Positions 1 to 7,886 of a stretch of DNA of 17,664 nucleotides are shown piece after piece. The DNA lies in the NCBI GenBank assembly GCA_016932075.1, contig JAFGDP010000070.1, forward strand, positions 1-17,664, written 5' to 3'. The DNA is from Chitinispirillaceae bacterium. GTDB lineage: Bacteria; Fibrobacterota; Chitinivibrionia; Chitinivibrionales; Chitinispirillaceae. Position numbers and translations under genes: made by a program. Below the pieces are notes generated by a model. That model did no database searches. It was not told the DNA's origin and saw nothing but the letters and a program-made list of their open reading frames with translations. The stretch's first letter is position 1, and each line of letters starts with the position of its first letter.

Positions 1-1
1 C

Positions 2-118
2 GAGCAGGCGAGCAAAATCATCGCGCATATCGACCGCAAGCGCGCGGCACTCTCTATCGATCGCAAACGCGAACGAAAGCTCCTGGGCATGAAGGAACGG
101 AGGGAGCTGCATGTCTAA
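2..118 (+). CDS. C-terminal tail of probable CO dehydrogenase catalytic subunit (5' end outside window)
   Basis: An open frame enters from the left edge and stops with TAA at 116-118, giving 38 residues rich in Lys/Arg. The segment IIAHIDRKRAAL resembles the C-terminal end of CooS/AcsA-type nickel CO dehydrogenases, which commonly finish with a helix of the form I-x-x-K-R-x-A-L. Position supports this: acsA/cooS is commonly placed next to the acetyl-CoA synthase gene, and CODH supplies CO to the A-cluster. The frame overlaps the next gene's ATG (111) by 8 nt, which suggests translational coupling. The IDRKR element occurs twice, at 29-43 and 56-70, and a basic tail of about 20 residues follows, so the end may have been extended by a local duplication. 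With only 38 residues visible the family assignment rests mainly on context; another CODH-cluster gene such as cooC/acsF cannot be excluded. Confidence 0.5.
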   Translation, partial: EQASKIIAHIDRKRAALSIDRKRERKLLGMKERRELHV

Positions 119-3100
119 AGTCATCGCAAGCGCGGCCATACGCGGCGCGCACGCTGCGGTTGAACAGGCAAAGACGCTCCATGACCGGGCGGTCTCTGAA
201 AAAGGAGCATCGCACCCGGTTTCATTTCCCAACACCGCCTATTTCCTGCCGCTCTCGCACGCGCATCTGGGCCTCGATATAGCAACGCTCGAAGACATAA
301 GCGTGGTGCTCGACCATGCGGCATCTTTGCTGCCTCCGGTCCCGTCCGAAAATGCATGGCTCCCCTATCTCGGCGACGCGCTTGACGCGGGCATGGCAAC
401 GCTCTTCGCGTTTGAAATCATTGAGGCGTGCAAAACCGTGATCGGCCCGGACCCCCGCCGGGGCATCTGGCTCGGCGCCGCCGACGACGTGATCATGCGC
501 GAACGCGGGGTCGAGTTCGTGGACGGGTCCGCGCCGGGATTCGCCGCCATCGTGGGCGCGGCGCCGGATGCCGGGTCCGCGGTCAAACTGGCGCGCGAGC
601 TGCAGAGCAAAAACCTGTACGTGTTCATGGCCGGCAATGTGGGCGGCGTCTCCTACGCCGAGCAGCTCGCGTCAAAGGGCGTCCAGCTCGGCTGGGAAAC
701 CCGCCTGGTGCCGTTCGGCAAGGAAACGAGCGCGGCCGTGCACGCGCTCGGGTTCGCGAGCCGCGTGGCGATGTCGTTCGGCGGCGTGAAAAAAGGCGAC
801 GCGCTTCGCAACCTGCTCTATAACAAAAACCGCACCTTCGCGTTCGTGCTGGCGCTCGGCGAGGTCGACGACGCCAAGTACGCGGCGGCGGCCGGGTGCA
901 TCAACTACGGTTTTCCAACGATCGCGGACACCGGCATACCCCAGATACTGCCAAGCGGCATCTGCACGTACGAGCATGTGGTCTCGAACGTTCCGCTCGA
1001 GTCCATTGTGGCGCGCGCGCTCGACGTGCGCGGCTGTAAAATCAAGATCACCGAAATTCCGATCCCGGTAGCCTACGGCGCCGCGTTCGAGGGCGAGCGG
1101 ATCCGCAAGGAGCAGGTGCGCGTGGAGTTCGGCGGCAACCTGACCGACGCGTTCGAATTCTGCACCTCAAAGGAGATGGACGAGGTCGACGACGGCGCCA
1201 TCACGGTCATCGGCCCTGAAGCGGACCGGGTTGACGAAGGCGCGAAGCTCCCGCTAGCCATATGGGTCGAGGTCGCTGGCCGCAAGATGCAGCCGGACTT
1301 TGAGCCGATCCTCGAGCGCCAGGTCCACCACATGATCAACCAGGCTGAAGGGATCTGGCACATGGGCCAGCGCGACATCATCTGGATCAGGATCGGCAAG
1401 GAGGCGTTCTCCCGCGGCTTCAGGATACGCCATTTCGGCGAGATACTGCGCGCGCGGCTTCTTTCCGACTATCCCGCCATTGTGGACAAAGTCGCCGTAA
1501 CCCTTTACACGGATGAGCACAAGGTGAAGGAACTCATTGCGCATGCGCGCGCGACCTATCGCGAACGAAACCAACGGCTCGCATCACTTACCGATGAATC
1601 GGTCGACACCTTTTACAGCTGCCTGCTCTGCCAGTCGTTCGCGCCCAATCACGTATGTGTGATTACCCCGGAACGGCTCGGCCTGTGCGGCGCTTACAAC
1701 TGGCTTGACGGCAAGGCGGCGTATGAAATCGACCCGACCGGACCCAATAAACCGCTGCTAAAAGGCGAATGCATTGATCCGCACCGCGGCGTCTGGGGCA
1801 ACGTGAACACCTACGTGCACGCCAATTCAAACAGCACGATCGAAGAGATCTCCATGTACTCCATCATGGCAAGTCCCATGACCTCGTGCGGCTGCTTCGA
1901 GGTGATCCTTGCCGTGGTGCCCGAGCTGAACGGCGTCATCGCGGTCAACCGCGAATTCACGGGCCGCACGCCGCTGGGCATGAAGTTTTCAACCCTTGCC
2001 GGAACCGTTGGCGGCGGACAGCAGACCCCGGGGTTCCTCGGGTGCGGCAAGGTCTTCCTGACGTCGCGGAAATTCATCGCGGCAGAAGGGGGCATCAGAC
2101 GGCTGGTCTGGATGCCGCGACAGCTCAAGGAGCAGCTGTACGACGATCTGAAACTGGCCTGCGAAACGGCGGGATGTCCTGACCTGCTCGACATGATCGC
2201 TGACGAGCAGCATGGTACCGATCTCAAGGAACTGCGGGCGTTCCTTGAAAGTAAGAACCATCCCGCGCTTTCCATGTGGGACATCACCGCTCCGGGGCCC
2301 GAGCTTGCAGCCTGGGACACGGCACACCCGAGGTCCGGCGACAGGTCTGTTCAGGCAAAGTCTGAACCGGTGCAAAGCGCTCCGGACCGTGCCGCGGAGC
2401 AGGAAGCAATCCAGAAAACATCCGCACCCCGTGATGCCATTCCGCCTATGCCCGGATTTTCTGCTTCGGCACAGGAGCTGCTTGGGCATGCCCGGAAAGC
2501 GCTGTCACAGATCGCTACCGGTTCGCAAGCGGGCAGCGAAAAAATCATGCAGCAGCTCGCGCGGGCGGCTTCCATGATCAGCGATGCCGCTGCACAGCTG
2601 GAAGAGCTTGGCCGCGCGCCGAAGCAGACCCCGCCGCCTTCAGCAGCTCCTGTCCAGGATACACACCACGCGATCGCAGCGGATAGCCAGGCGCCCCCTG
2701 CAAAAACCGCGGACGCCGCTTTCCTGCCGCGAACGTTTGCCTGCCCTGCCGATACGTTTTCCGGAACCGTCACCATGGTAACGCTGGGCGGCAGCGGGAC
2801 GCGGCGTTCAAAGATTACGATCGGCGGAGCGGGCACCCTTCCTTTGCGTCATTTTGAAGGAGCAACCGGCCATCCGCCCGCGGTCGCCATGGAGGTGTTC
2901 GACGTGGCCCCACAGAAATTCCCCGAACTTTTGCGTGACTGGTGGGCAGATGCCATGAATGATCCCGCCGCCATGGCAAAGGCGTGCGTGGAGCGGCATG
3001 GAGCGCAGGCAATCAGCATCCGGCTTGACGGGTGCCATCCGGAGCGGCAGAACCGCACTCCGCATGAGGCGGTCGACACGGTAAAGGCCGTGCTTGACGC

Positions 3101-3692
3101 GGTGAGCGTGCCGTGTATCGTCACCGGCACGTCCCACTTCGAGAAAAACAACGAGATCATGAAAAAAATCGCGGCCGAGTGCAGCGGGGAAAACCTGCTC
3201 CTCAACTGGGTGGAGAGCGACAACTACCGCACCATTACCGGCGCCTGCATGGGGTATGACCACTGCTGCGTGACCCGTTCGCCCATTGACGTGAACATGG
3301 CAAAGCAGCTCAATATTCTTGTCACCGCCATGGGACTCAAGGGGGAAAAAATAGTGATGGATCCCATGACCGGCGGTCTGGGCTACGGCCTTGAGTATAC
3401 CTATTCGGTCATGGAGCGCATCAGGCTTGCGGGTCTGAGCGGCGATCCGATGCTGCAGCCGCCCATGCTGGTGACCACCGGTTTTGAAACCGCGAAATGC
3501 AAGGAAGCCCTGGCGCCGCAGGCAAGCAATCCCCTCTGGGGTGACCTTGGCAAGCGGGGCGCGCTCCTCGAAACCGCGGCGGCAATCGCGCTCATCAATG
3601 CCGGGGCCGACCTGCTGATCATGTACTACCCCGTGGCGGTGGAGGCGGTATTGAAAAAGATCGCGGAAATGACGGGAAAAGGGAATCCGTGA
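111..3692 (+). CDS. acsB-acsD: Fused acetyl-CoA synthase - corrinoid iron-sulfur protein small subunit (AcsB-AcsD / CdhC-CdhD)
   Basis: This 1193-residue protein carries two Wood-Ljungdahl enzymes. Residues 1-726 match full-length bacterial acetyl-CoA synthase, which joins CO, a methyl group and CoA at the A-cluster. The A-cluster ligands are all present: C504, C507, C516, C526 and the C593-G594-C595 motif, with the same spacing as Moorella ACS (C506, C509, C518, C528, C595, C597). F510 sits where Moorella F512 does. Residues 727-870 are an Ala/Pro/Gln-rich linker with one helical stretch near 781-837. Residues 870-1193 match the TIM-barrel small subunit of the corrinoid iron-sulfur protein (segments such as SIRLDGCHPE and VMDPMTGGLGYGLEYTYSV). 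Moorella keeps these as separate proteins of about 729 and 323 residues. The start at 111 has a good GGAGG upstream. The stop shares its A with the next ATG (TGATG at 3690). There is no frameshift or stop in the linker, so the fusion is read directly from the sequence. Confidence 0.95.
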   Translation: MSKVIASAAIRGAHAAVEQAKTLHDRAVSEKGASHPVSFPNTAYFLPLSHAHLGLDIATLEDISVVLDHAASLLPPVPSENAWLPYLGDALDAGMATLFAFEIIEACKTVIGPDPRRGIWLGAADDVIMRERGVEFVDGSAPGFAAIVGAAPDAGSAVKLARELQSKNLYVFMAGNVGGVSYAEQLASKGVQLGWETRLVPFGKETSAAVHALGFASRVAMSFGGVKKGDALRNLLYNKNRTFAFVLALGEVDDAKYAAAAGCINYGFPTIADTGIPQILPSGICTYEHVVSNVPLESIVARALDVRGCKIKITEIPIPVAYGAAFEGERIRKEQVRVEFGGNLTDAFEFCTSKEMDEVDDGAITVIGPEADRVDEGAKLPLAIWVEVAGRKMQPDFEPILERQVHHMINQAEGIWHMGQRDIIWIRIGKEAFSRGFRIRHFGEILRARLLSDYPAIVDKVAVTLYTDEHKVKELIAHARATYRERNQRLASLTDESVDTFYSCLLCQSFAPNHVCVITPERLGLCGAYNWLDGKAAYEIDPTGPNKPLLKGECIDPHRGVWGNVNTYVHANSNSTIEEISMYSIMASPMTSCGCFEVILAVVPELNGVIAVNREFTGRTPLGMKFSTLAGTVGGGQQTPGFLGCGKVFLTSRKFIAAEGGIRRLVWMPRQLKEQLYDDLKLACETAGCPDLLDMIADEQHGTDLKELRAFLESKNHPALSMWDITAPGPELAAWDTAHPRSGDRSVQAKSEPVQSAPDRAAEQEAIQKTSAPRDAIPPMPGFSASAQELLGHARKALSQIATGSQAGSEKIMQQLARAASMISDAAAQLEELGRAPKQTPPPSAAPVQDTHHAIAADSQAPPAKTADAAFLPRTFACPADTFSGTVTMVTLGGSGTRRSKITIGGAGTLPLRHFEGATGHPPAVAMEVFDVAPQKFPELLRDWWADAMNDPAAMAKACVERHGAQAISIRLDGCHPERQNRTPHEAVDTVKAVLDAVSVPCIVTGTSHFEKNNEIMKKIAAECSGENLLLNWVESDNYRTITGACMGYDHCCVTRSPIDVNMAKQLNILVTAMGLKGEKIVMDPMTGGLGYGLEYTYSVMERIRLAGLSGDPMLQPPMLVTTGFETAKCKEALAPQASNPLWGDLGKRGALLETAAAIALINAGADLLIMYYPVAVEAVLKKIAEMTGKGNP

Positions 3693-5038
3693 TGGCTAAA
3701 AAGCTCACCGGCATGGACATTTTCAAGCTCCTCCCAAAGACCAACTGCGGCGAGTGCGGGGTGCCGACCTGCATGGCGTTTGCCATGAAGCTGGCGCAGA
3801 AAAACGCCTCGCTGTCGGCCTGCCCGTACGCAAGCGAGGAGGCCAAGGCGGTCATCGGCGCGGCGAGCGAGCCGCCGATACGCCTTGTCAAGTTCGGCTC
3901 AGGCGACCGGACCGCTCTCATGGGTAATGAACTGGTCATGTTCCGCCACGAAAAGACCTTCGTGCACCAGACCGTCCTGGCTGTCCAGCTGGACGCGTCG
4001 ATGGACACAAGCGAGCTCGGCGCCATTGCGGCATCGCTTGACAAGCACGTTATCGAGCGCGCCGGCGAGCGCCTGCCTCTCGATGCCCTATGCATAAACG
4101 ATACGGGCCGTGACGCGGAGGACTGGTGCAGCGCGGTCCGCGCGGCTGCCAGCAATTTTAACGGCCCGCTCATCCTGAAAAGCGCTTCCTGCGCTTCCCT
4201 GATCAAGGCGGCGGACATGATCGCGGACCGCGTTCCCCTGCTGCATGCGATCACGAAAGACAATTACGACGAGCTCGGCGAATACGCGCGCGCCAGAAAG
4301 CTGCCGGCCGTCATCAAGGGATCTGATCTTGACGAACTGCATTCACTCGCGGGCGCCCTCGCCTCGGCAGGGTATCGCGACATGGTACTCGACACCACCG
4401 GCCCTGCGGCCGCCGCTACCCTGCAAAATAACACCATGGCCCGCAAGGCTGCGCTTCAACATGCCGTCAAACCGCTCGGCTATCCGGTTATGAATTTCAT
4501 CACCGGCCGCGGCGCTCCCGAGCTGCTGGTAGCGGACGCTTCGACCGGTGTCTGCAAATATGCTTCCCTTCTCGTGATCGACCAGTGTGCGCCGGAAATC
4601 CTGTTGCCGCTCCTCATGCTGCGGCAGAATATCTATACTGATCCCCAGAAACCGATCCAGGTGGAACCGAAGTTGTACCCGGTCGGCGAACCCATACCGG
4701 CCTCGCCTGTGCTGGTCACCACCAACTTTTCCCTTACCTATTTTATCGTGAGTGGTGAAGTGGAAAGTTCGGGCGTGCCTGCCCATCTTGCGGTCGTTGA
4801 TGCCGAAGGCCTCTCCGTGCTTACCGCCTGGGCTGCAGGAAAGTTTTCCGCTGATAAAATTGCCGGATTTGTAAAATCGCAAACTGATGACCTATCCATG
4901 AGCAATCGGAAACTTGTCATTCCAGGCTATGTCTCGTGCCTTTCAGGAGAGGTTGAGGAGAGGCTTCCGGGATGGGAGATCATTGTCGGCCCGCAGGAGG
5001 CATCGGACATCGGGCCGTTCATGAAACGGTTCGTCTGA
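3692..5038 (+). CDS. acsC: Corrinoid iron-sulfur protein large subunit (AcsC / CdhE)
   Basis: The 448-residue product is the large (gamma) subunit of the corrinoid iron-sulfur protein, which carries the cobamide that receives a methyl group from methyltetrahydrofolate and hands it to acetyl-CoA synthase. The N-terminal [4Fe-4S] motif is intact: C19, C22, C27 and C44, the same spacing as Moorella AcsC (C17, C20, C25, C42). Length is normal for the family, and the C-terminal half (from about residue 310) corresponds to the cobamide-binding domain. A GTG at 3689 is in frame, but ATG 3692 gives the usual MAKKLTG-type start and has a GGGAAAAGGGA ribosome-binding stretch about 9 nt upstream. It overlaps the stop of the fused acsB-acsD gene by one base, so equal translation of both CFeSP subunits is likely. 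Its partner subunit is covalently part of the preceding protein. Confidence 0.95.
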   Translation: MAKKLTGMDIFKLLPKTNCGECGVPTCMAFAMKLAQKNASLSACPYASEEAKAVIGAASEPPIRLVKFGSGDRTALMGNELVMFRHEKTFVHQTVLAVQLDASMDTSELGAIAASLDKHVIERAGERLPLDALCINDTGRDAEDWCSAVRAAASNFNGPLILKSASCASLIKAADMIADRVPLLHAITKDNYDELGEYARARKLPAVIKGSDLDELHSLAGALASAGYRDMVLDTTGPAAAATLQNNTMARKAALQHAVKPLGYPVMNFITGRGAPELLVADASTGVCKYASLLVIDQCAPEILLPLLMLRQNIYTDPQKPIQVEPKLYPVGEPIPASPVLVTTNFSLTYFIVSGEVESSGVPAHLAVVDAEGLSVLTAWAAGKFSADKIAGFVKSQTDDLSMSNRKLVIPGYVSCLSGEVEERLPGWEIIVGPQEASDIGPFMKRFV

Positions 5039-5084
5039 TAGCGCGCCTTTGTTTCCACATGATCCGCCGGTCCAATAACCCGTG

Positions 5085-5105
5085 AAAAATGGAACCATTT
5101 TTTTA
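5085..5105 (+). terminator. Palindrome and T-tract after acsC; possible weak terminator or operator
   Basis: A perfect 8-bp inverted repeat (5085-5092 with 5095-5102, two-base centre AA) leads into a run of T. It lies 46 nt after the acsC stop, so it could end the CODH/ACS transcript. The stem is mostly A:T and the two-base centre would have to open to form a loop, so it would be a weak terminator. The core ATGGAACCAT recurs at 5164 and, with one change, at 5213, so an operator role is equally plausible. Confidence 0.4.
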
Positions 5106-5222
5106 TGCAATAAAAATCAAAATATCTTGCCATATTTGATTTTCATGGTATTTTTGCAGATTAATGGAACCATAATTTAAGACACCTTTCCGTTTTTTTC
5201 TCCTTTTTTTAAATGGAAGCAT
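5089..5222. promoter_or_regulatory. Three copies of the ATGGAA[C/G]CAT palindrome upstream of the TIGR02147 gene
   Basis: Sites at 5089-5098 and 5164-5173 are identical ATGGAACCAT; the third at 5213-5222 is ATGGAAGCAT. Start-to-start spacings are 75 and 49 nt. All three sit in the AT-rich spacer that ends at the regulator's ATG (5237). The second overlaps a -10-like CATAAT (5171-5176), but no convincing -35 is visible. The spacer also holds an inverted repeat (5113-5124 with 5133-5143) and a pyrimidine tract at about 5186-5210. Short repeated palindromes in front of a regulator gene suggest autoregulation; this is inference. Confidence 0.4.
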
Positions 5223-5236
5223 TATTTTACTAGCAT

Positions 5237-6115
5237 ATGGGGAGGCAAAACAAACCAATCTGCGTGTTCGATTATTTCGATTATCGCGAATACCTGAGCG
5301 ATGTCTTTGCCCAATTGAAGAAACAGCGATACGGTTATTCGTACCGCTCATTCTCGCGTGAGGCTGGCATTTCGAGCCATAACTTTCTTCCCCGTATCAT
5401 TAAAAGGGAGAGAAACCTTTCCCTGGAGTTTTTACCGAAACTGTGCGCCTATCTCAAACTTTCGCAAAAAGAAAACCGGTATTTTCAGACTCTGGTCGCC
5501 TTTAACAACACCAAGAGGCCGCCGGCAAAGGAAAAACTGCTCAAGCAGCTCCTGACCCTGCGGCTGGTAAACGAAGAACGCAGAATAGAAGACAACAAAC
5601 TTCACTTTTTCGACAAATGGTATTACCCGGTCATCAGGGAGCTGGCGTGCATCTGCGATTTTCAAGAGGACTATGCCCTGCTTGCCCGCCAGTGCAAGCC
5701 GCGCATCTCTGCAGCACAGGCGCAAGGGGCGGTCGACTACCTCGTTGGGAACGGCTTTCTTCGCAGGGAAGCTGATGGCCGCTATCAGGTCATTGACCAG
5801 GTCATAGCAACGGAGCCGGAAGTCGATTCAACCATTATCTCCAGATACCACAAGATCACGATTACACAGTGCGCGGACGCGGTTGATACGGTCAGAAAAG
5901 AGGAGCGCAACTTCTCCTCTTCAACCCTCCTTGTTTCAAAAGAGCTGTACGACGACATTAAAAAGGAGATTCTTCATTTCCGCAAGCGGCTTCTGGCAAT
6001 GGCCAGAGAGTGTAATAACCCGGAAATGGTCTGTTTTGCGGGATTTCAACTGCTTCCCAGATCCGAAATCATAACAAGCGGCACCATGGCGTCCACCGAC
6101 AGAGGTTCCAGATGA
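5237..6115 (+). CDS. TIGR02147-family regulator-like protein (DUF4423-type)
   Basis: The 292-residue product has the hallmark start of the TIGR02147 family: a short lead, then VFDYFDYREYLSD, then a helix-turn-helix-like stretch (about residues 33-80, including YSYRSFSREAGIS and FLPKLCAYLKLSQKE). The rest is the family's helical C-terminal region with the conserved YYPVIRELA (about 131-139). This family was named from a paralogous set in Fibrobacter succinogenes and is probably a transcription regulator, though its targets are not established. The ATG at 5237 has no good Shine-Dalgarno upstream; a GGGGAGG lies just inside the gene (5239-5245) but no start codon is well placed behind it. An in-frame GTG at 5264 is the alternative start. 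The last 4 nt (ATGA, 6112-6115) overlap the lipoprotein gene, so the two are probably coupled, and the neighbour is the obvious candidate for co-function. Confidence 0.85.
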   Translation: MGRQNKPICVFDYFDYREYLSDVFAQLKKQRYGYSYRSFSREAGISSHNFLPRIIKRERNLSLEFLPKLCAYLKLSQKENRYFQTLVAFNNTKRPPAKEKLLKQLLTLRLVNEERRIEDNKLHFFDKWYYPVIRELACICDFQEDYALLARQCKPRISAAQAQGAVDYLVGNGFLRREADGRYQVIDQVIATEPEVDSTIISRYHKITITQCADAVDTVRKEERNFSSSTLLVSKELYDDIKKEILHFRKRLLAMARECNNPEMVCFAGFQLLPRSEIITSGTMASTDRGSR

Positions 6116-7707
6116 ATCGGTTGCAGAAACGACTCCTGCTCCTGTCTACGGGTATGGTCACGCTGTTTCAGTGCACCAACCTGGTGGGCAATGGCGGCGG
6201 GTCGGACGTGGGCAACGGCATTATCACCGGATCCCTTCAAAACGAGGACGGCACGCCAGCAACAGCAACAAAGATTGTGGTGCTTCCCTATCTGTTCAAT
6301 CCGGCATCCGATCCTCTGGCAACATTCCGCATAATCGACACCACGGATGAAACCGGATCGTTCCGGGTACCCATGCCCACAAGCGGTATTTACAACATCG
6401 AGGCGACCAGCCTGCAACGCGGAACCAGGACGTTTTTTCTGGAAGCTCTGGTCCGGACCGGCGACACCGTGCGGCTGGGCCTTCATCCGCTCAAAGATCC
6501 GGGCAGGATCACCGTGTTCCTGCCTGATTCCATTGATACGGCCAGCGGGTACCTGTTCATACAGGGGACCACGCACTGGATCCCGCTGACCAAGTCGCAC
6601 TCCCTGGTCGACGGCGGGTACGCGGTCACGCTTGATTCAATGCCGGCGGCGACCCTGCCCTCCATCCATTACGCCTGCCTTGGGATGGCGGCGCAGCCGG
6701 TTCCCATTTCCGATACCCTGACAGTCGCGTCAAACGATATCGCGGTCGTTGATGCGCTGGTGTCCTGGAAGCACTACACGTCGGAAAACTCAGACTTGCC
6801 ACCCTATACCATCCAGGACATCCTCATCATGCCTGACAGGACCACATGGTTTGCAACGGCAGGCGGCGGTGCCGTCAGGCTGAGCCGCGACACCATGACC
6901 GTTTTCACGACAGACAACTCCCTGCTCCCGTCGAATGACGTCCGGGACATTGCCTATGAAAACAACGGTACCATCTGGTTCGTCACAGCGCAGGGCGTGG
7001 CAGTGTTTATCGTGGACAAGTGGATTCCCGCAACCTCGTTTATTCCATGGCTCCCGTCCTCCAATTTGACCAGCGTACAGGTGGATCGCGAAGGATTCAA
7101 ATGGTTTGGTACGGCTGATGCCGGACTCATGCAATTCAACGGTTTTTCCTGGATCGTCTTTGATACCACCAACTCCCTGCTCCCGTCCAACACCATAACG
7201 CAGGTTCTGGCCGATGACGGACCGTGGGTACCGGGCGGTCTCGCACTCTGGTGCGCGACCCCGCAGGGTGCTGCAGTGCTTAATCAGAACCAGTGGACCG
7301 TGTTCAACACCCGCACATCAGGTATTCGGTCAAATGAGGTGCACTGCATCGCGATTGACCAGACCGGCACGATCTGGTTCGGTCATGACAACGGCGTATC
7401 ACGTCTCTACGGCAGTGAATGGACGATCTATGACCAGGGAACAGCGCCTTCCTTGGGCAGTCAGGTCATGGCCATACACGAAGACAGCAGGGGAAACCTC
7501 TGGTTTGGAACAGTAGATGGCGTGGTGAGATTCGACCAGCGGGGCTGGACCTCTTTTTACGGCGACCGGTACCGGCTCATAGAACATGAAAGCATCTATT
7601 CGCTCGCAATTGATGCTGCTAATGCTACGTGGATCGGTACGGCACATAATGGCATCATTGTTTTCGGATCGTACAGCCGTCACCGTGATCCGCTCGTGCT
7701 GCGGTAA
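6112..7707 (+). CDS. Outer-surface lipoprotein with carboxypeptidase-regulatory-like domain and seven-bladed propeller
   Basis: The 531-residue protein begins with a lipoprotein signal: basic MNRLQKR, a hydrophobic stretch, and lipobox LFQC with C21 as the lipidated residue. A Gly/Asn-rich segment GGGSDVGNG follows. Residues 36-150 look like a carboxypeptidase-regulatory-like beta sandwich (GIITGSLQNEDGTPA...TDETGSFRVP). From about residue 229 to 525 there are seven repeats of the two-component-regulator propeller type, each with a core like GTIWFGT or NLWFGT followed by G-hydrophobic and an aromatic-rich strand. They include TTWFATAGGG, GTIWFVTAQG, GFKWFGTADA, LALWCATPQG, GTIWFGHDNG, GNLWFGTVDG and ATWIGTAHNG. 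Seven would close one propeller. No membrane, kinase or response-regulator domain is present. It is presumably exported and anchored in the envelope, where it may bind a ligand or partner. It overlaps the upstream regulator gene by 4 nt. Confidence 0.85.
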   Translation: MNRLQKRLLLLSTGMVTLFQCTNLVGNGGGSDVGNGIITGSLQNEDGTPATATKIVVLPYLFNPASDPLATFRIIDTTDETGSFRVPMPTSGIYNIEATSLQRGTRTFFLEALVRTGDTVRLGLHPLKDPGRITVFLPDSIDTASGYLFIQGTTHWIPLTKSHSLVDGGYAVTLDSMPAATLPSIHYACLGMAAQPVPISDTLTVASNDIAVVDALVSWKHYTSENSDLPPYTIQDILIMPDRTTWFATAGGGAVRLSRDTMTVFTTDNSLLPSNDVRDIAYENNGTIWFVTAQGVAVFIVDKWIPATSFIPWLPSSNLTSVQVDREGFKWFGTADAGLMQFNGFSWIVFDTTNSLLPSNTITQVLADDGPWVPGGLALWCATPQGAAVLNQNQWTVFNTRTSGIRSNEVHCIAIDQTGTIWFGHDNGVSRLYGSEWTIYDQGTAPSLGSQVMAIHEDSRGNLWFGTVDGVVRFDQRGWTSFYGDRYRLIEHESIYSLAIDAANATWIGTAHNGIIVFGSYSRHRDPLVLR

Positions 7708-7752
7708 TGCAATTCCGCCAAAGCCGGAATAGAAAGGACATACGTATAGAAT

Positions 7753-7869
7753 AAAAAGAGAATCCTCACTTGGCCCTCTTCTTCCTTTCTACTGTCAGCG
7801 CCTCTCCAACCTCCCCAGGTATGCGATAGCGCATGTAGAAGGTTGAAAAAGTGGGGATTCCTCTTTTTT
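7753..7869. repeat. Long-hairpin element, copy 1 of a tandem pair
   Basis: The outer arms 7753-7771 and 7849-7868 pair over about 18 bp with a single-base bulge. An inner stem pairs CCTTTCTAC (7785-7793) with GTAGAAGG (7835-7842), and a TGCG-ATAG-CGCA hairpin lies at 7822-7833. Both strands end the arm in a T-tract, so the element could act as a bidirectional terminator between the two convergent genes. Alternatively it is a small mobile palindromic repeat or a structured RNA. Confidence 0.75.
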
Positions 7870-7886
7870 ACACTATCAGGTCAAAT

